A stretch of 64,000 nucleotides of DNA from Pseudoalteromonas sp. R3 (GCF_004014715.1 NZ_CP034834.1:62001-126000), one strand, 5' to 3'. Counted from the first letter of the stretch, positions 52,144-60,985 are shown. Program-made: numbers and translations. Notes: generated by a model from the letters alone, not told the origin.

Positions 52144-52715
52144 AACCAGCCCTCCAGTTTGTCTTTTACCTGAGGCCACATGTCATCAGTGATCACGAAT
52201 TGGGCAGTATTGCGAAATGCATCAGCCGCAATGCGCTGATCTTTCATTATAAGCCCTTCAAACTGCGCGCCCAAACGAGTGATAGCTGAACGTGACTTGT
52301 GATTGTGCTCATGTGTGCGCAGCTGCACGCGTACCAGGCCAAGGGTCTCAAATGCATGCTTGAGTAATAAATACTTTGTGTGTGTATTAATATGGCTGCG
52401 TTGCCACTGCTCACCAATAAAAGTATGGCCGATTTCGGCACTTAAGTTAGTCTGGTGGAGCCTAAATAAACGTGTACTACCTGCAACTCTGTCGCTAGCT
52501 TTGTCTACAATTACCAGAGGTAACTGAAGCTCTGGGTCAAATTGAGCTGATTGTTCAAACCACTGTGTAAGTTTTTCATCTGATTGACAATAATTATCCA
52601 GCACCCAGGTCCAGAGCGCGGTTTGCTCGCCAAAATTACGCAAGTGCGGCAGGTGAGCCCGTGTCAGAGGCTCCAGGCGTACTTTTTCCGAAGACATAAT
52701 AACTGATTTTAACAT
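52140..52715 (-). CDS. RimJ/RimL-like GNAT acetyltransferase
   Basis: The 191-residue protein has the RimJ/L pattern: VRLEPLTRAHLPHLRNF, LPLVIVDKASDRVAGSTRLF, EIGHTFIGEQWQRSHINTHTKYLLLKHAF and VQLRTHEHNHKSRSAITRLGAQFEG. It should use acetyl-CoA; the acceptor is unknown. AAGGAAAGCGG precedes the ATG. It is the first gene of a two-gene operon with the PaiB homologue, and this pair, divergent from a MocR gene, is a repeated arrangement in bacteria. Confidence 0.85.
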   Translation of the reverse strand: MLKSVIMSSEKVRLEPLTRAHLPHLRNFGEQTALWTWVLDNYCQSDEKLTQWFEQSAQFDPELQLPLVIVDKASDRVAGSTRLFRLHQTNLSAEIGHTFIGEQWQRSHINTHTKYLLLKHAFETLGLVRVQLRTHEHNHKSRSAITRLGAQFEGLIMKDQRIAADAFRNTAQFVITDDMWPQVKDKLEGWL

Positions 52716-52762
52716 CCGCTTTCCTTTATTAACTGCAAACTAATTGTGATCAGAATAGTGTT

Positions 52763-52788
52763 TTCTGGTAGGTTATAAACAACCAGAA
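52763..52788. promoter_or_regulatory. Candidate MocR operator
   Basis: TTCTGGT and ACCAGAA (52763-52769 and 52782-52788) form a perfect 7-bp inverted repeat, containing a second nested GGTT...AACC pair, in the 128-base gap between the GNAT/PaiB operon and the MocR gene. A further ACCAG lies at 52805-52809. Placement over the divergent promoters fits an operator; binding is inferred. Confidence 0.5.
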
Positions 52789-52843
52789 TTTTATTTTTCA
52801 TTAGACCAGTTGGAATTTTTCATATTTGGTTGGGAGCAAGATT

Positions 52844-54283
52844 ATGTTGACCGGACAGCCTCTGACTCAGGATAAGCCTAAGCATTTACAACTGGCTGAG
52901 CAGATCCGGGTGGCCATCAAACTGGGCCAGTTGCAACCCGATGATCCTCTGCCATCAGCCAGAAAGTTAGGGCAGCTATATGGTATAAACCGCCACACAG
53001 TAATGACTGCTTTGCAGAATTTAGTTGCGCAGGGGTGGTTGTGCTCAGAGCAAAGGCGGGGGTACCGGGTGAATCAGGCACTGCCCATTGAGTCTAGTCA
53101 GCATGTTACTGTGTCAGCTCATCAGAGTATGAATATCAAGCCTGATTTTGCATTGTCTCTGAGCGTGCCAGAACCTGACATCAAGGGGGCTGCAAGCTAT
53201 CAATATAGTTTTGCTGGAGGTCTGGCAGATCTGTCTGATTTTCCTTACGATGAGTTTCGTCGCCATCTCAGTCAGGCTTGTCGGGCCGTTAATGTACCAA
53301 GTTTGCATTATAGTCATAGCACAGGGGAGCCTGCTCTAAAAAAGCAGTTACAGCGTTATCTGCGCCGTGCCCGAGCTTTGGAATGTGATGATTTGCTGGT
53401 TTGCAATGGCTCTCAGGAAGCATTGTTTTTAATCGCCAAAGCTTTTATCAGGCCCGGAGAAGGTGTTGCCGTTGAATCTTTGGGATATCCGCCTGCACAC
53501 AGGGCATTTGAGGCGTGTGGTGCAACGCTCTATGGTATTACACAGGATGAAGAGGGGCTGAGCATTGACAGCCTGCGTCAACGGCTGCTGCAAAGTCATA
53601 TTAAATTGCTTTATTTAACACCGCTTCATCAGTATCCAACAACGGTTACTCTGTCAGTTGCACGGCGCATGGCAATATATAAACTGTGTGCTGAGCATGG
53701 TGTATTTATTGTTGAAGACGATTATGACCATGAATTTCACTATCGATGTCCTCCGCTACAACCAATGGCCGCCAGTGATCCACACGGTATAGTGATCTAT
53801 GTCTCTACTTTTTCAAAAATCATGTTTGCAGGTGCCCGGATGGGATATCTGGTCGCCAGAGCTGATGTACTTGCTCAGCTTAGTGCGCTGAAACAGTTGA
53901 TGAACTACAAGAATGACATCCTTTTGCAATTGGCGTTAGCTGGCTGGATGGCATCTGGCGAGTTTGAGCGTCACTTGAGACGTATGACAAAGCGCTATCA
54001 TATTCGCTGTGATGCAATGGCTGATGCGCTTAAGCATTATCAAAGCATTGGGCATCAACTGACATTCAATGTTCCCGATGGTGGGATGGCATTTTGGCTT
54101 AACACGCATAAGGATGTATCTGATCTTAGCGCACAAGCTGCCGCGCTGGGCGTTTACGTTCAAACGGAAAATGCCTTCTGGTGTTTTCCACAATCTCATT
54201 ACACACATATCCGTCTTGGCTTTGCCGGGCAAAGTGAAGAAAAAATGCAAGAAGGGTTGGCAAAAATTATGTCACTTCTGTAA
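52844..54283 (+). CDS. MocR/PdxR-type regulator (GntR HTH fused to aminotransferase fold)
   Basis: ATG 52844 with GGGAG upstream is preferred to a TTG at 52826. Residues 1-80 are a GntR winged helix (LAEQIRVAIKLGQLQPDDPLPSARKL). Residues of about 110-479 are a type I aminotransferase domain: NGSQEALFLIAKAF, EDDYDHEFHY and the PLP-binding Lys325 in STFSKIM. MocR proteins bind PLP and act as regulators, not usually as enzymes. The divergent GNAT-PaiB operon is the likely target. Confidence 0.9.
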   Translation: MLTGQPLTQDKPKHLQLAEQIRVAIKLGQLQPDDPLPSARKLGQLYGINRHTVMTALQNLVAQGWLCSEQRRGYRVNQALPIESSQHVTVSAHQSMNIKPDFALSLSVPEPDIKGAASYQYSFAGGLADLSDFPYDEFRRHLSQACRAVNVPSLHYSHSTGEPALKKQLQRYLRRARALECDDLLVCNGSQEALFLIAKAFIRPGEGVAVESLGYPPAHRAFEACGATLYGITQDEEGLSIDSLRQRLLQSHIKLLYLTPLHQYPTTVTLSVARRMAIYKLCAEHGVFIVEDDYDHEFHYRCPPLQPMAASDPHGIVIYVSTFSKIMFAGARMGYLVARADVLAQLSALKQLMNYKNDILLQLALAGWMASGEFERHLRRMTKRYHIRCDAMADALKHYQSIGHQLTFNVPDGGMAFWLNTHKDVSDLSAQAAALGVYVQTENAFWCFPQSHYTHIRLGFAGQSEEKMQEGLAKIMSLL

Positions 54284-54609
54284 CCACTCTCGGCCTTATA
54301 TGTTCCTTTTTTAGCACTTATGGAGGAGTAAGGCGCAAAGTTATCGAAATGGAAAGATAAATAATCACCAGCGGGTTATGTGTCGTTGGTCGCATATTTT
54401 TTGTTTTGTTTTCAGTGTATTAAATGTGAATAATATCCCTGCGTAAATAAATTATTTGTGAATATTTGGTTTTTTATTTGTGTTTTTTCGGTTGGTTTGT
54501 GTTGACATTGTTGTTTTTTGCTGGGTAGTTTAAGTAACAGATGTTGCATTTGTGGCATCATTTGAATGTTGGTTTTTTTACATTTTATGTATGTATAAGG
54601 ATAATAACG
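54284..54609 (+). other. T-rich intergenic region with a candidate promoter
   Basis: A perfect -35 TTGACA (54502-54507) and a weak -10 TAGTTT (54526-54531) spaced 18 bases lie 78 bases before the first secreted paralogue. The rest is AT-rich with long T-runs and no gene. Confidence 0.5.
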
Positions 54610-54978
54610 ATGAAAACTACAGTAAAAGCACTTGCTCTAGTCGCGGGCACTTTTTTCGCAGGTTCTGCATTTTCTGCAGAGATGGTATGTGATGTATACC
54701 CCAAAAGTAACGGTTCTAGTTGGGGGAACGGTACAGCCAACTGTATGGGTTTCGACTTCTCATTTGGTCGCTCTACCAGTGGACGTTTTTACCTGAAAAA
54801 TATCAGCAAACCTATCCAGGAAGTGCACTGGAGTGGTGCGAATTGCTCAGGCGGGACCAGCTGCAGTGTCACGATCAGAGCTTACACAACAAATTCTGCA
54901 TCGGCGCTTATCTTGTATAAAGACGGTACGTGGGAAAGAACGAACACTGCCAATGCTGAATACGAAACTGGTCATTAG
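54610..54978 (+). CDS. Small secreted protein, tandem paralogue 1
   Basis: ATG 54610 follows ATAAGGATAATAACG. The signal peptide (MKTTVKALALVAGTFFAGSAFSA) precedes about 100 mature residues starting EMVCDVYPKS. Four Cys are present, in MVCD, ANCMG, ANCSGG and TSCSV, probably two disulfides. The end WERTNTANAEYETGH is shared with the next gene. No family is recognised; the beta-rich, four-Cys pattern suggests a small extracellular beta-sandwich. Confidence 0.75.
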   Translation: MKTTVKALALVAGTFFAGSAFSAEMVCDVYPKSNGSSWGNGTANCMGFDFSFGRSTSGRFYLKNISKPIQEVHWSGANCSGGTSCSVTIRAYTTNSASALILYKDGTWERTNTANAEYETGH

Positions 54979-55023
54979 CGAGCAGCTCACAGATAGGCCT
55001 GTTGAAAACTACGAACTAAAAAC

Positions 55024-55067
55024 CAGCATATTTAACCTCACTGATACGAATATGCTGCCTTCTTTTT
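55024..55067 (+). terminator. Terminator between the tandem paralogues
   Basis: CAGCATATT (55024-55032) pairs with AATATGCTG (55049-55057), followed by CCTTCTTTTT. Each paralogue therefore probably has its own transcript end. Confidence 0.7.
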
Positions 55068-55104
55068 AAAAGTTTCTCTGAAAAGAGTGATAAGGATTAT
55101 AACG

Positions 55105-55476
55105 ATGAAAACACTAAAAACATTGGCTCTTGTAGCAGGTACATTATTCACTGGCTCTGCATTTTCTGCGCAAATGGTTTGCGATATCTACCCTAAAAGT
55201 GGCGGTCATAGCTGGGGTAATGGCACTGCCAATTGTAGTGCAATTGACTTCTCGTTTGGTAACTCAACAAGTGGGCGATTCTATATTAAGAATATCACCA
55301 AGCAAGTTGAGGAAGTGCGTTGGAGCGGTATTGCCAACTGTAGCGGTGGTACAAGTTGTGGTGTGACAATCCGTGCGTATTCACCAAACAATACAGCGTC
55401 AGCGTTAATACTCTACAAAGACGGCACCTGGGAAAGAACGAATACTGCTCAGGCAGACTACGAAACGGGTCATTAA
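55105..55476 (+). CDS. Small secreted protein, tandem paralogue 2
   Basis: ATG 55105 follows ATAAGGATTATAACG, nearly the same leader as paralogue 1. The 123 residues align over their whole length with that protein: signal peptide ending AFSA, MVCDIYPKSGG, DFSFGNSTSGRFYIKNI, CSGGTSCGVTIRAY, SALILYKDGTWERTNTA. The four Cys are conserved in position. This is a recent or maintained duplication. Confidence 0.75.
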   Translation: MKTLKTLALVAGTLFTGSAFSAQMVCDIYPKSGGHSWGNGTANCSAIDFSFGNSTSGRFYIKNITKQVEEVRWSGIANCSGGTSCGVTIRAYSPNNTASALILYKDGTWERTNTAQADYETGH

Positions 55477-55487
55477 CTTTCGACTTT

Positions 55488-55517
55488 AGGCCTGCCATCA
55501 GGCAGGCCTGCTGTTTT
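55488..55517 (+). terminator. Rho-independent terminator
   Basis: AGGCCTGCC-atca-GGCAGGCCT is a perfect 9-bp stem followed by GCTGTTTT. It closes the tandem paralogue region. Confidence 0.92.
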
Positions 55518-55549
55518 AATTTCTTACTTTTCTTATGTGGCTGGGCGCT

Positions 55550-56023
55550 TTAGTTTGAATTCAGCTCTTGCACTGACGCCTTGCCATCATTTAGCCAGCT
55601 AACGATAAACACCTTATGAAACTCCTTCTCACTAATGCTGACAGCCTGTCCGCTTAGGTGCTTCACCAGCTCAGGCGTGGTATTGCTGTGGCCTGCAACA
55701 ACTAGGGTACCTGTATAGCTTCTTAGCTGCTGGGCAAAACGAGCCAGATTACGTGGGTCATACATTTCTACCGGCACTGAGGTTGCTTTACTCAGTGGTG
55801 CCAGGGTTTGCTTAGTACGATTATAGTTTGTTGAAAATAAAGCCGTAGGTTTGTATGGAGTAAGCAAAGTGGCGAGTCGCTGCGCTCGGCTATGCCCTTG
55901 ATCGGTAAGTTCAGGATCCGGTCCAATCATTTTTTCTGCATGACGAAGCAGTACAATGCGTTCAGGTAACGCATTGGAGGATAGAGAGACCAGGGCCAGT
56001 AACATCAGGATAGTTGATTTCAT
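55550..56023 (-). CDS. Exported histidine-phosphatase-family protein
   Basis: ATG 56023 starts a signal peptide (MKSTILMLLALVSLSSNA). The catalytic motif LLRHAEK, then SRAQRLATLL, STNYNRTKQTLAPL and the second His in VVAGHSNT, place it in the phosphoglycerate-mutase-like branch of histidine phosphatases. At 157 residues it is a short, SixA-sized form. The substrate is unknown; location is periplasmic. Confidence 0.85.
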   Translation of the reverse strand: MKSTILMLLALVSLSSNALPERIVLLRHAEKMIGPDPELTDQGHSRAQRLATLLTPYKPTALFSTNYNRTKQTLAPLSKATSVPVEMYDPRNLARFAQQLRSYTGTLVVAGHSNTTPELVKHLSGQAVSISEKEFHKVFIVSWLNDGKASVQELNSN

Positions 56024-56179
56024 ATTGGTTATTATCATTATGATTTAAAAAGGCAGTGTGTCTAAAGCTGGCTCAGAATTCAAGGTGCCTCTATAGCGGA
56101 TGTCTCCCGAAACCATTTATCTCGCAAAAACAGCCTCCATCAATATAAGCCAAAAAGCCTGATTTATTCGCGTACAACC

Positions 56180-56206
56180 TGTCCGCTGTGACAAGGTGAG
56201 CGGACA
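56180..56206. promoter_or_regulatory. Enhancer-like inverted repeat, site 1
   Basis: TGTCCGCT (56180-56187) and AGCGGACA (56199-56206) are a perfect 8-bp inverted repeat with an 11-base spacer. The half-site TGTCCGC is repeated in site 2. It lies 80-100 bases before the candidate sigma-54 promoter, the right distance for a response-regulator enhancer. Confidence 0.7.
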
Positions 56207-56213
56207 CTTTTTC

Positions 56214-56225
56214 TGTCCGCGGACA
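56214..56225. promoter_or_regulatory. Enhancer-like palindrome, site 2
   Basis: TGTCCGCGGACA is a perfect 12-base palindrome built from the same half-site as site 1, with its centre 26-27 bases from that of site 1. Confidence 0.7.
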
Positions 56226-56279
56226 CTTTTGGATCAATTCATAAAAAATAAAATTCATATAAAACAGTTAGTTAAAAGT

Positions 56280-56296
56280 TGGCATGAGTCTGGTAT
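56280..56296 (+). promoter_or_regulatory. Candidate sigma-54 promoter
   Basis: TGGCATG-AGTC-TGGTAT matches the consensus TGGCACG-N4-TTGCW at the -24 GG and most other bases, but the -12 GC reads GT. The spacing is correct. Together with the two enhancer-like sites and the downstream NtrC-type regulator gene, it is a reasonable candidate and not certain. Confidence 0.5.
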
Positions 56297-56330
56297 TCAT
56301 TCTGTCAAACAGATAACAGGACACTTCAAC

Positions 56331-56435
56331 ATGTTGATGTTTTGCGGCTTTATCATATCACCCTGTCTGATGCTGTTGGCTGGGGTGGTGATTAAACAGT
56401 ATGAAGTGATAAATGAGATGGAATCCAATAGATAG
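56331..56435 (+). CDS. Possible 34-residue leader/membrane peptide
   Basis: ATG 56331 follows AGGACA at 9 bases and is just downstream of the expected sigma-54 start. The product is one hydrophobic helix (about 1-24) and a short polar tail, ending 8 bases before the adaptor gene. It could be a small membrane protein of the transporter or just a chance frame. Confidence 0.3.
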   Translation: MLMFCGFIISPCLMLLAGVVIKQYEVINEMESNR

Positions 56436-56443
56436 GAGTACTC

Positions 56444-57700
56444 ATGATTAAAGACACCAGTAAGCAGGATTCAGTCGTTAAGTCTCGGACATTGAGCTGG
56501 AAAAAGGCGGTAGGTGTGATAGCCATATGCGGCACACTGGCGCTCACAGCCCAAGCGATCTCTGTGTCCGACAACACCGGTCGCTCTTTTGAGCGCGATA
56601 CACTGCAGTTTGCGACCGTATCTCGAGGCGATTTTGTTCGCGATATTCTTGCCAGTGGTCGGATAGTTGCGGCAAATGCGCCTCAAGTATACAGCCCGGA
56701 AGCGGGGTTTGTTGACCTGTTGGTTAAAGCTGGGGACACGGTTGCAGCAGGTGACGTGATTGCGAGAGTTGTTAGTCCCGCACTGACCAATGAGCTGAAG
56801 CAGCAACAGGCTGAACTTGCTCGTTTGCAAGATGGGCTTGCTCGAGAGCAGCTTGAAGTAAGACGCGAAACTCTGACACTTAACCGCAGCCTGGAGCTGG
56901 CCAAGGTGACATTAGATGCCGCTGAGCGAGAAAACCGCCGGGCACAACTTTCCATTAAGAAAAACCTGATCAGTCAGATAGACCTTGAGGAAGCGGTAGA
57001 TGACTTAGCCCGGGCCAAACTGAACTACCGCCATGCCCAGCAAGAAGTTGCACTGGGTAAAGACACCTTGGCATTTGAACTGGCTGCTGCGAGAAATCTG
57101 GTTGAGCGACAGCAGTTGGTTGTCGATGAGCTGCAACGCAAGGTAAATGCACTAGAGATCAATGCACCTGTGAGTGGACTGGTTGGTAATCTGATGGTGC
57201 AAACTAAGGCTGCTGTGGTTGCTCAACAGGCATTGATGACACTGGTGGATTTATCGGCGTATGAAGCACAGTTGCAGGTACCTGAAAGTTACGCCAACGA
57301 ACTTGGTCTGGGTATGCAAGTTGTGCTTAAGGTCGGGGCCGGTGAACTTTATGGTAAGCTCTCTGCGATTTCTCCTGAGGTCAGCAATCGGGAGGTCACT
57401 GCGAGGGTACGTTTTGAACACAGTGATATTGATGGCATTCGACAAAATCAACGCTTATCTGCCCGCATCTTATTGGATCAAAAAGAGAACGTATTAAAGG
57501 TTCGACGCGGTTCATTTATGAACGCCGGTGGTTCAGTGGTTTATCGAATACAAGGTGAAGTTGCGACTCGGATGGATATTCGTACGGGTGCATCCAGTGT
57601 CAACGAAGTCGAAATTTTGGATGGTTTGTCTCCTGGTGATCAGATCATCGTGTCTAATTATGAACAATTTGAAAATGCACCCCTAGTGCAACTGAGATAA
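56444..57700 (+). CDS. MacA/HlyD-type periplasmic adaptor of an ABC efflux pump
   Basis: The 418 residues have an N-terminal membrane helix (about 23-41, AVGVIAICGTLALTAQAI), a lipoyl/hybrid half (SPEAGFVDLLVKAGDTVAAGDVIARV), a long helical hairpin rich in Gln, Glu and Arg (about 120-230), the second lipoyl half (NAPVSGLVGNL) and a beta-barrel domain. It would join the inner-membrane ABC subunits to an outer-membrane channel that is not encoded here. GGAGTACTC is the ribosome site. It is the first structural gene of the operon. Confidence 0.88.
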   Translation: MIKDTSKQDSVVKSRTLSWKKAVGVIAICGTLALTAQAISVSDNTGRSFERDTLQFATVSRGDFVRDILASGRIVAANAPQVYSPEAGFVDLLVKAGDTVAAGDVIARVVSPALTNELKQQQAELARLQDGLAREQLEVRRETLTLNRSLELAKVTLDAAERENRRAQLSIKKNLISQIDLEEAVDDLARAKLNYRHAQQEVALGKDTLAFELAAARNLVERQQLVVDELQRKVNALEINAPVSGLVGNLMVQTKAAVVAQQALMTLVDLSAYEAQLQVPESYANELGLGMQVVLKVGAGELYGKLSAISPEVSNREVTARVRFEHSDIDGIRQNQRLSARILLDQKENVLKVRRGSFMNAGGSVVYRIQGEVATRMDIRTGASSVNEVEILDGLSPGDQIIVSNYEQFENAPLVQLR

Positions 57701-57714
57701 AAAGGATAACTACA

Positions 57715-58428
57715 ATGCTAGATATGAAAGCAATCAGTAAAGTCTATCAGACTGAAATGGTACAGACTCACGCACTGCGGGATTTTAACCTTCATGTGGC
57801 CGAAGGAGAGTTCGTGGCTGTAACTGGCCCTTCCGGCTCAGGTAAAACCACCTTTTTGAATATTGCGGGTATGCTGGAGCCCTTTAGCGGCGGACAATAT
57901 TGCCTGGATGGTGTAGATATCGGCAAGCTCAACGACAATGCCAGAGCCGACCTGAGAAACCAGAAAATAGGTTTTATTTTTCAGGGGTTTAACCTTATTC
58001 CGGATTTGAACTTGTATGAGAATGTAGAAGTTCCGCTACGTTACCGGGGTATTAAGTCGGCAGAGCGCAAACGTCGGGTTGAAGAATGCCTTGAACTGGT
58101 CGGTCTGGCTGGACGGGCAAAGCACTTACCTCAGCAACTGTCAGGGGGTCAGCAACAGCGCGTTGCTATTGCCAGAGCGCTTGCCGGGCGTCCGCGCTTT
58201 TTACTGGCGGATGAGCCGACTGGTAACCTGGATAGTCTGATGGCACGTCAGGTGATGGAGTTGCTGGAGCAGATAAACCGTGAAGGCGCAACCATTGTGA
58301 TGGTAACCCATGATCCTGAGTTGGCACGTCGTGCTCCGCGTAACATTCAGATTGTTGACGGCAGGGTTACCGATTTTACCTTGTATCAGGGCCGCTCGAC
58401 TGAAACGCCGTTAGCAGCAGGAGGCTAA
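57715..58428 (+). CDS. MacB/LolD-type ABC ATP-binding protein
   Basis: The 237-residue ATPase has Walker A GPSGSGKT, signature LSGGQQQR, Walker B FLLADEPTG and the switch His in VTHDPE. An AAAGGA site sits 14 bases after the adaptor gene. It powers the two FtsX-type permeases that follow directly. Confidence 0.92.
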   Translation: MLDMKAISKVYQTEMVQTHALRDFNLHVAEGEFVAVTGPSGSGKTTFLNIAGMLEPFSGGQYCLDGVDIGKLNDNARADLRNQKIGFIFQGFNLIPDLNLYENVEVPLRYRGIKSAERKRRVEECLELVGLAGRAKHLPQQLSGGQQQRVAIARALAGRPRFLLADEPTGNLDSLMARQVMELLEQINREGATIVMVTHDPELARRAPRNIQIVDGRVTDFTLYQGRSTETPLAAGG

Positions 58429-58429
58429 T

Positions 58430-59743
58430 ATGTTTATACATTATATTGACTTAGCTTGGCGCAGCCTGCGCCAGACACCCTTGGTGACTTTTTTGATGAT
58501 CTTGGCCATTGCCATCGGTATTGGGGTGACTATGACAACTTTGTCTGTCTATCACATGATGTCTATGGACCCCATCCCCCATAAGAGTGAGCGTTTGTTT
58601 TCGTTACAACTACAAACGATGGATGACGGAGAAACCTGGCTAACACCAGATGATATCCCATATCAGCTGACCTACACTGATGCCATCAATCTTGATGCCT
58701 TTCCTGGGGATTATCTTAGTGCACCTATGTTGCGTTCTGGCTTTTCTGTTCATCTTAACACAGCATCCAGTAAGCCTTTTATAGAGAATACTCGGGTGAC
58801 CGGACGTGACTTTTTTACCATGTTTGATTTGACCTTTTTACATGGCAATGTCTGGACTGAAGAGCAAGAACGTGATGCTGCCCCCGTTGTGGTGATCGAT
58901 GAGGAAATGGCTAAACAACTCTTTGGTAAGACCGATGTAGTGGGGGAGTCGGTGTTCCTTGGTGAGCGTCGTCATGAGGTAGTAGGTGTTACACAAAAGT
59001 GGCGCCCCACAATAAAATTCTATGATTTGAACAATGGTAGCTTTGGCAAGGCCGAGAGAATGTTTGCACCGTTTAGCCATGTTAAAGCCTATGATGTCGA
59101 CACCTGGGGCAACACCAATGGTTGGAAGTTTGAGGAAACCAGAGACTTTAACGATAAAATGAATTCGGAAATGCTTTGGGTTCAATTCTGGGTGCAGCTC
59201 GACACGCCGCAACAGCGTCAAGCCTATGGCGATATGCTAATGGCCTACATGCAACAACAACAAAAACTGGGTCGTTTTAACCGAGAAACACTTCAGTACT
59301 CGCTACAAGATGTCAACGCCTGGATGAATTACAACGATGTTATCAGTGAAGACAATAAAATTCTGGTTGGCTTGAGCTTTATGTTCCTGGCAGTGTGTGT
59401 CGCCAATATTCTTGGGCTACTACTTGCCAAGTTTATGCGCCGAGCACCTGATGTGGGTGTCAGAAGAGCGCTGGGGGCCAGCAAACGACAGGTATTCTAT
59501 CAGCACCTGGTCGAGGTTGGTGTACTGGGTTTGTTAGGGGGCAGTTTGGGTGTGTTGTTTGCACAACTTGGCCTGCTTGGGGTGCGTCAGACTTACAATT
59601 ACTACGCCGGGTTAGCCAATATGGATTGGATGATGCTATTGAGTGCCCCAGCACTTGCAATTTCTGCCTGTATTTTGGCAGGGCTTTATCCTGCATGGCT
59701 CGTTTGTCGAACTACTCCTGCCACACACTTGAAAGTGCAATAG
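58430..59743 (+). CDS. MacB-like FtsX-type permease 1
   Basis: The 437 residues show a first helix (about 20-40, FLMILAIAIGIGVTMTTL), a large periplasmic domain (about 45-310) and three C-terminal helices with the FtsX core DVGVRRALGASKRQV near 345. It starts 1 base after the ATPase stop with AGGAGG before its ATG. The four-helix plan is that of MacB without its fused ATPase. Confidence 0.9.
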   Translation: MFIHYIDLAWRSLRQTPLVTFLMILAIAIGIGVTMTTLSVYHMMSMDPIPHKSERLFSLQLQTMDDGETWLTPDDIPYQLTYTDAINLDAFPGDYLSAPMLRSGFSVHLNTASSKPFIENTRVTGRDFFTMFDLTFLHGNVWTEEQERDAAPVVVIDEEMAKQLFGKTDVVGESVFLGERRHEVVGVTQKWRPTIKFYDLNNGSFGKAERMFAPFSHVKAYDVDTWGNTNGWKFEETRDFNDKMNSEMLWVQFWVQLDTPQQRQAYGDMLMAYMQQQQKLGRFNRETLQYSLQDVNAWMNYNDVISEDNKILVGLSFMFLAVCVANILGLLLAKFMRRAPDVGVRRALGASKRQVFYQHLVEVGVLGLLGGSLGVLFAQLGLLGVRQTYNYYAGLANMDWMMLLSAPALAISACILAGLYPAWLVCRTTPATHLKVQ

Positions 59744-59755
59744 AAGGAACGCTAT

Positions 59756-60961
59756 ATGTTTGAATTAAAACCAACTATTAACGCGCTGATGCGTTCAAAA
59801 TTAGGTGCTGTATTGCTGATCCTTCAGCTCGCTATTACCCTGGCCATTGTTAGCAATGCCGTTTCTATTATCCAGGACAGGTTAACTTATTTGAATAAAG
59901 ACACAGGTTACCCGGAAGCTGAGATCTTTAAATTTAATGCGCTGAACTTTGATAAAAACCTTGATTTACTTCAGCAAGTTGAGCTGGATGAGCAAACACT
60001 GCGCGACCTCAATGGTGTCATAGATGCGACGGCAGTGAGCTCCGTTGTGCTATCTGGTAGCGGCAGCTCAGGTGGCATGCAGCTCAAACCTGAACCGCAA
60101 GAAAGTAAAAGAGTCAACATGGGCTATGTTACCGGTGACGAACATTTGCTAAACACGTTAGGTGTCAAAGTGTCTGAAGGGCGCGATTTTACAGAAGCGG
60201 ATGTTGTTGTGATTGACGAAAGTGATGCTCGCCCGTCCGTTATTATTGTCAGTCGCTCGTTATCTGATGAGTTGTTTGGTCAAGGCAAGGGGTTGGGAGA
60301 GACGCTCTATTGGGGCGCCGACCCACTGACGATAGTCGGTATTGTGGATACAATGGCAAATCAATGGCCAAAAAGTAGCTTTGGCACAAAAACGGCGATG
60401 ATCCCCATGATCAGAGTCGGCAATTTCCAGAAGTTTTTGGTCCGCACAGCGCCGCAAGACAGGGCACAGGTGATGCGTCAGATTGAAGAGCTTATGCTTG
60501 CCAGCCACCGTGAGCGGGTAATTAGTGATGTGACGGGGTTAGATAAGAAAAAAGCCAGATACGATGCCAAAGACGTGCTGATGATGCGCATGCTGATGAC
60601 CCTGATTGTGGTGCTGGTTATTGTGACTGCATTAGGGGTATTCGGATTATCCACCTTTAATATCAGTAAACGTACTAAGCAAATAGGTACGCGTCGGGCT
60701 CTGGGTGCCAGAAAGTCTGCCATTGTGCGCTATTTTGTGGTCGAAAATGCACTCATATGCAGCGTTGGATTGGTACTGGGCGGCGCAGCAGCGGTTTTGC
60801 TCGGACAAAAACTGATGAATTGGTATTCCGTGCCTGCACTGAGTTATCACTTCATTGCGACGACTGCCGGATTACTGTTGTTAATGAGTTTACTCTCGGT
60901 ACTGATGCCTGCGCTACGAGCGGCCAATATATCGCCCAGTATTGCGACACGCAGCGTGTAA
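59756..60961 (+). CDS. MacB-like FtsX-type permease 2
   Basis: The 401 residues repeat the plan of permease 1: a first helix (AVLLILQLAITLAIVSNAVSI), a periplasmic domain and the FtsX end (KRTKQIGTRRALGARKSAIVRYF, then LVLGGAAAVLLGQ, and the C-terminal helix). The two permeases are different subunits, so the exporter is probably a heterodimer. AGAAGGAAC precedes the ATG. Confidence 0.9.
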   Translation: MFELKPTINALMRSKLGAVLLILQLAITLAIVSNAVSIIQDRLTYLNKDTGYPEAEIFKFNALNFDKNLDLLQQVELDEQTLRDLNGVIDATAVSSVVLSGSGSSGGMQLKPEPQESKRVNMGYVTGDEHLLNTLGVKVSEGRDFTEADVVVIDESDARPSVIIVSRSLSDELFGQGKGLGETLYWGADPLTIVGIVDTMANQWPKSSFGTKTAMIPMIRVGNFQKFLVRTAPQDRAQVMRQIEELMLASHRERVISDVTGLDKKKARYDAKDVLMMRMLMTLIVVLVIVTALGVFGLSTFNISKRTKQIGTRRALGARKSAIVRYFVVENALICSVGLVLGGAAAVLLGQKLMNWYSVPALSYHFIATTAGLLLLMSLLSVLMPALRAANISPSIATRSV

Positions 60962-60985
60962 ATCAGGCCATCATTTGACCAACCA

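Noticed and set aside
56196..56435. 79-residue gene starting at GTG 56196
   Set aside because: Its first part covers the palindromic regulatory sites and the sigma-54 element; at most the last 34 codons are plausible.
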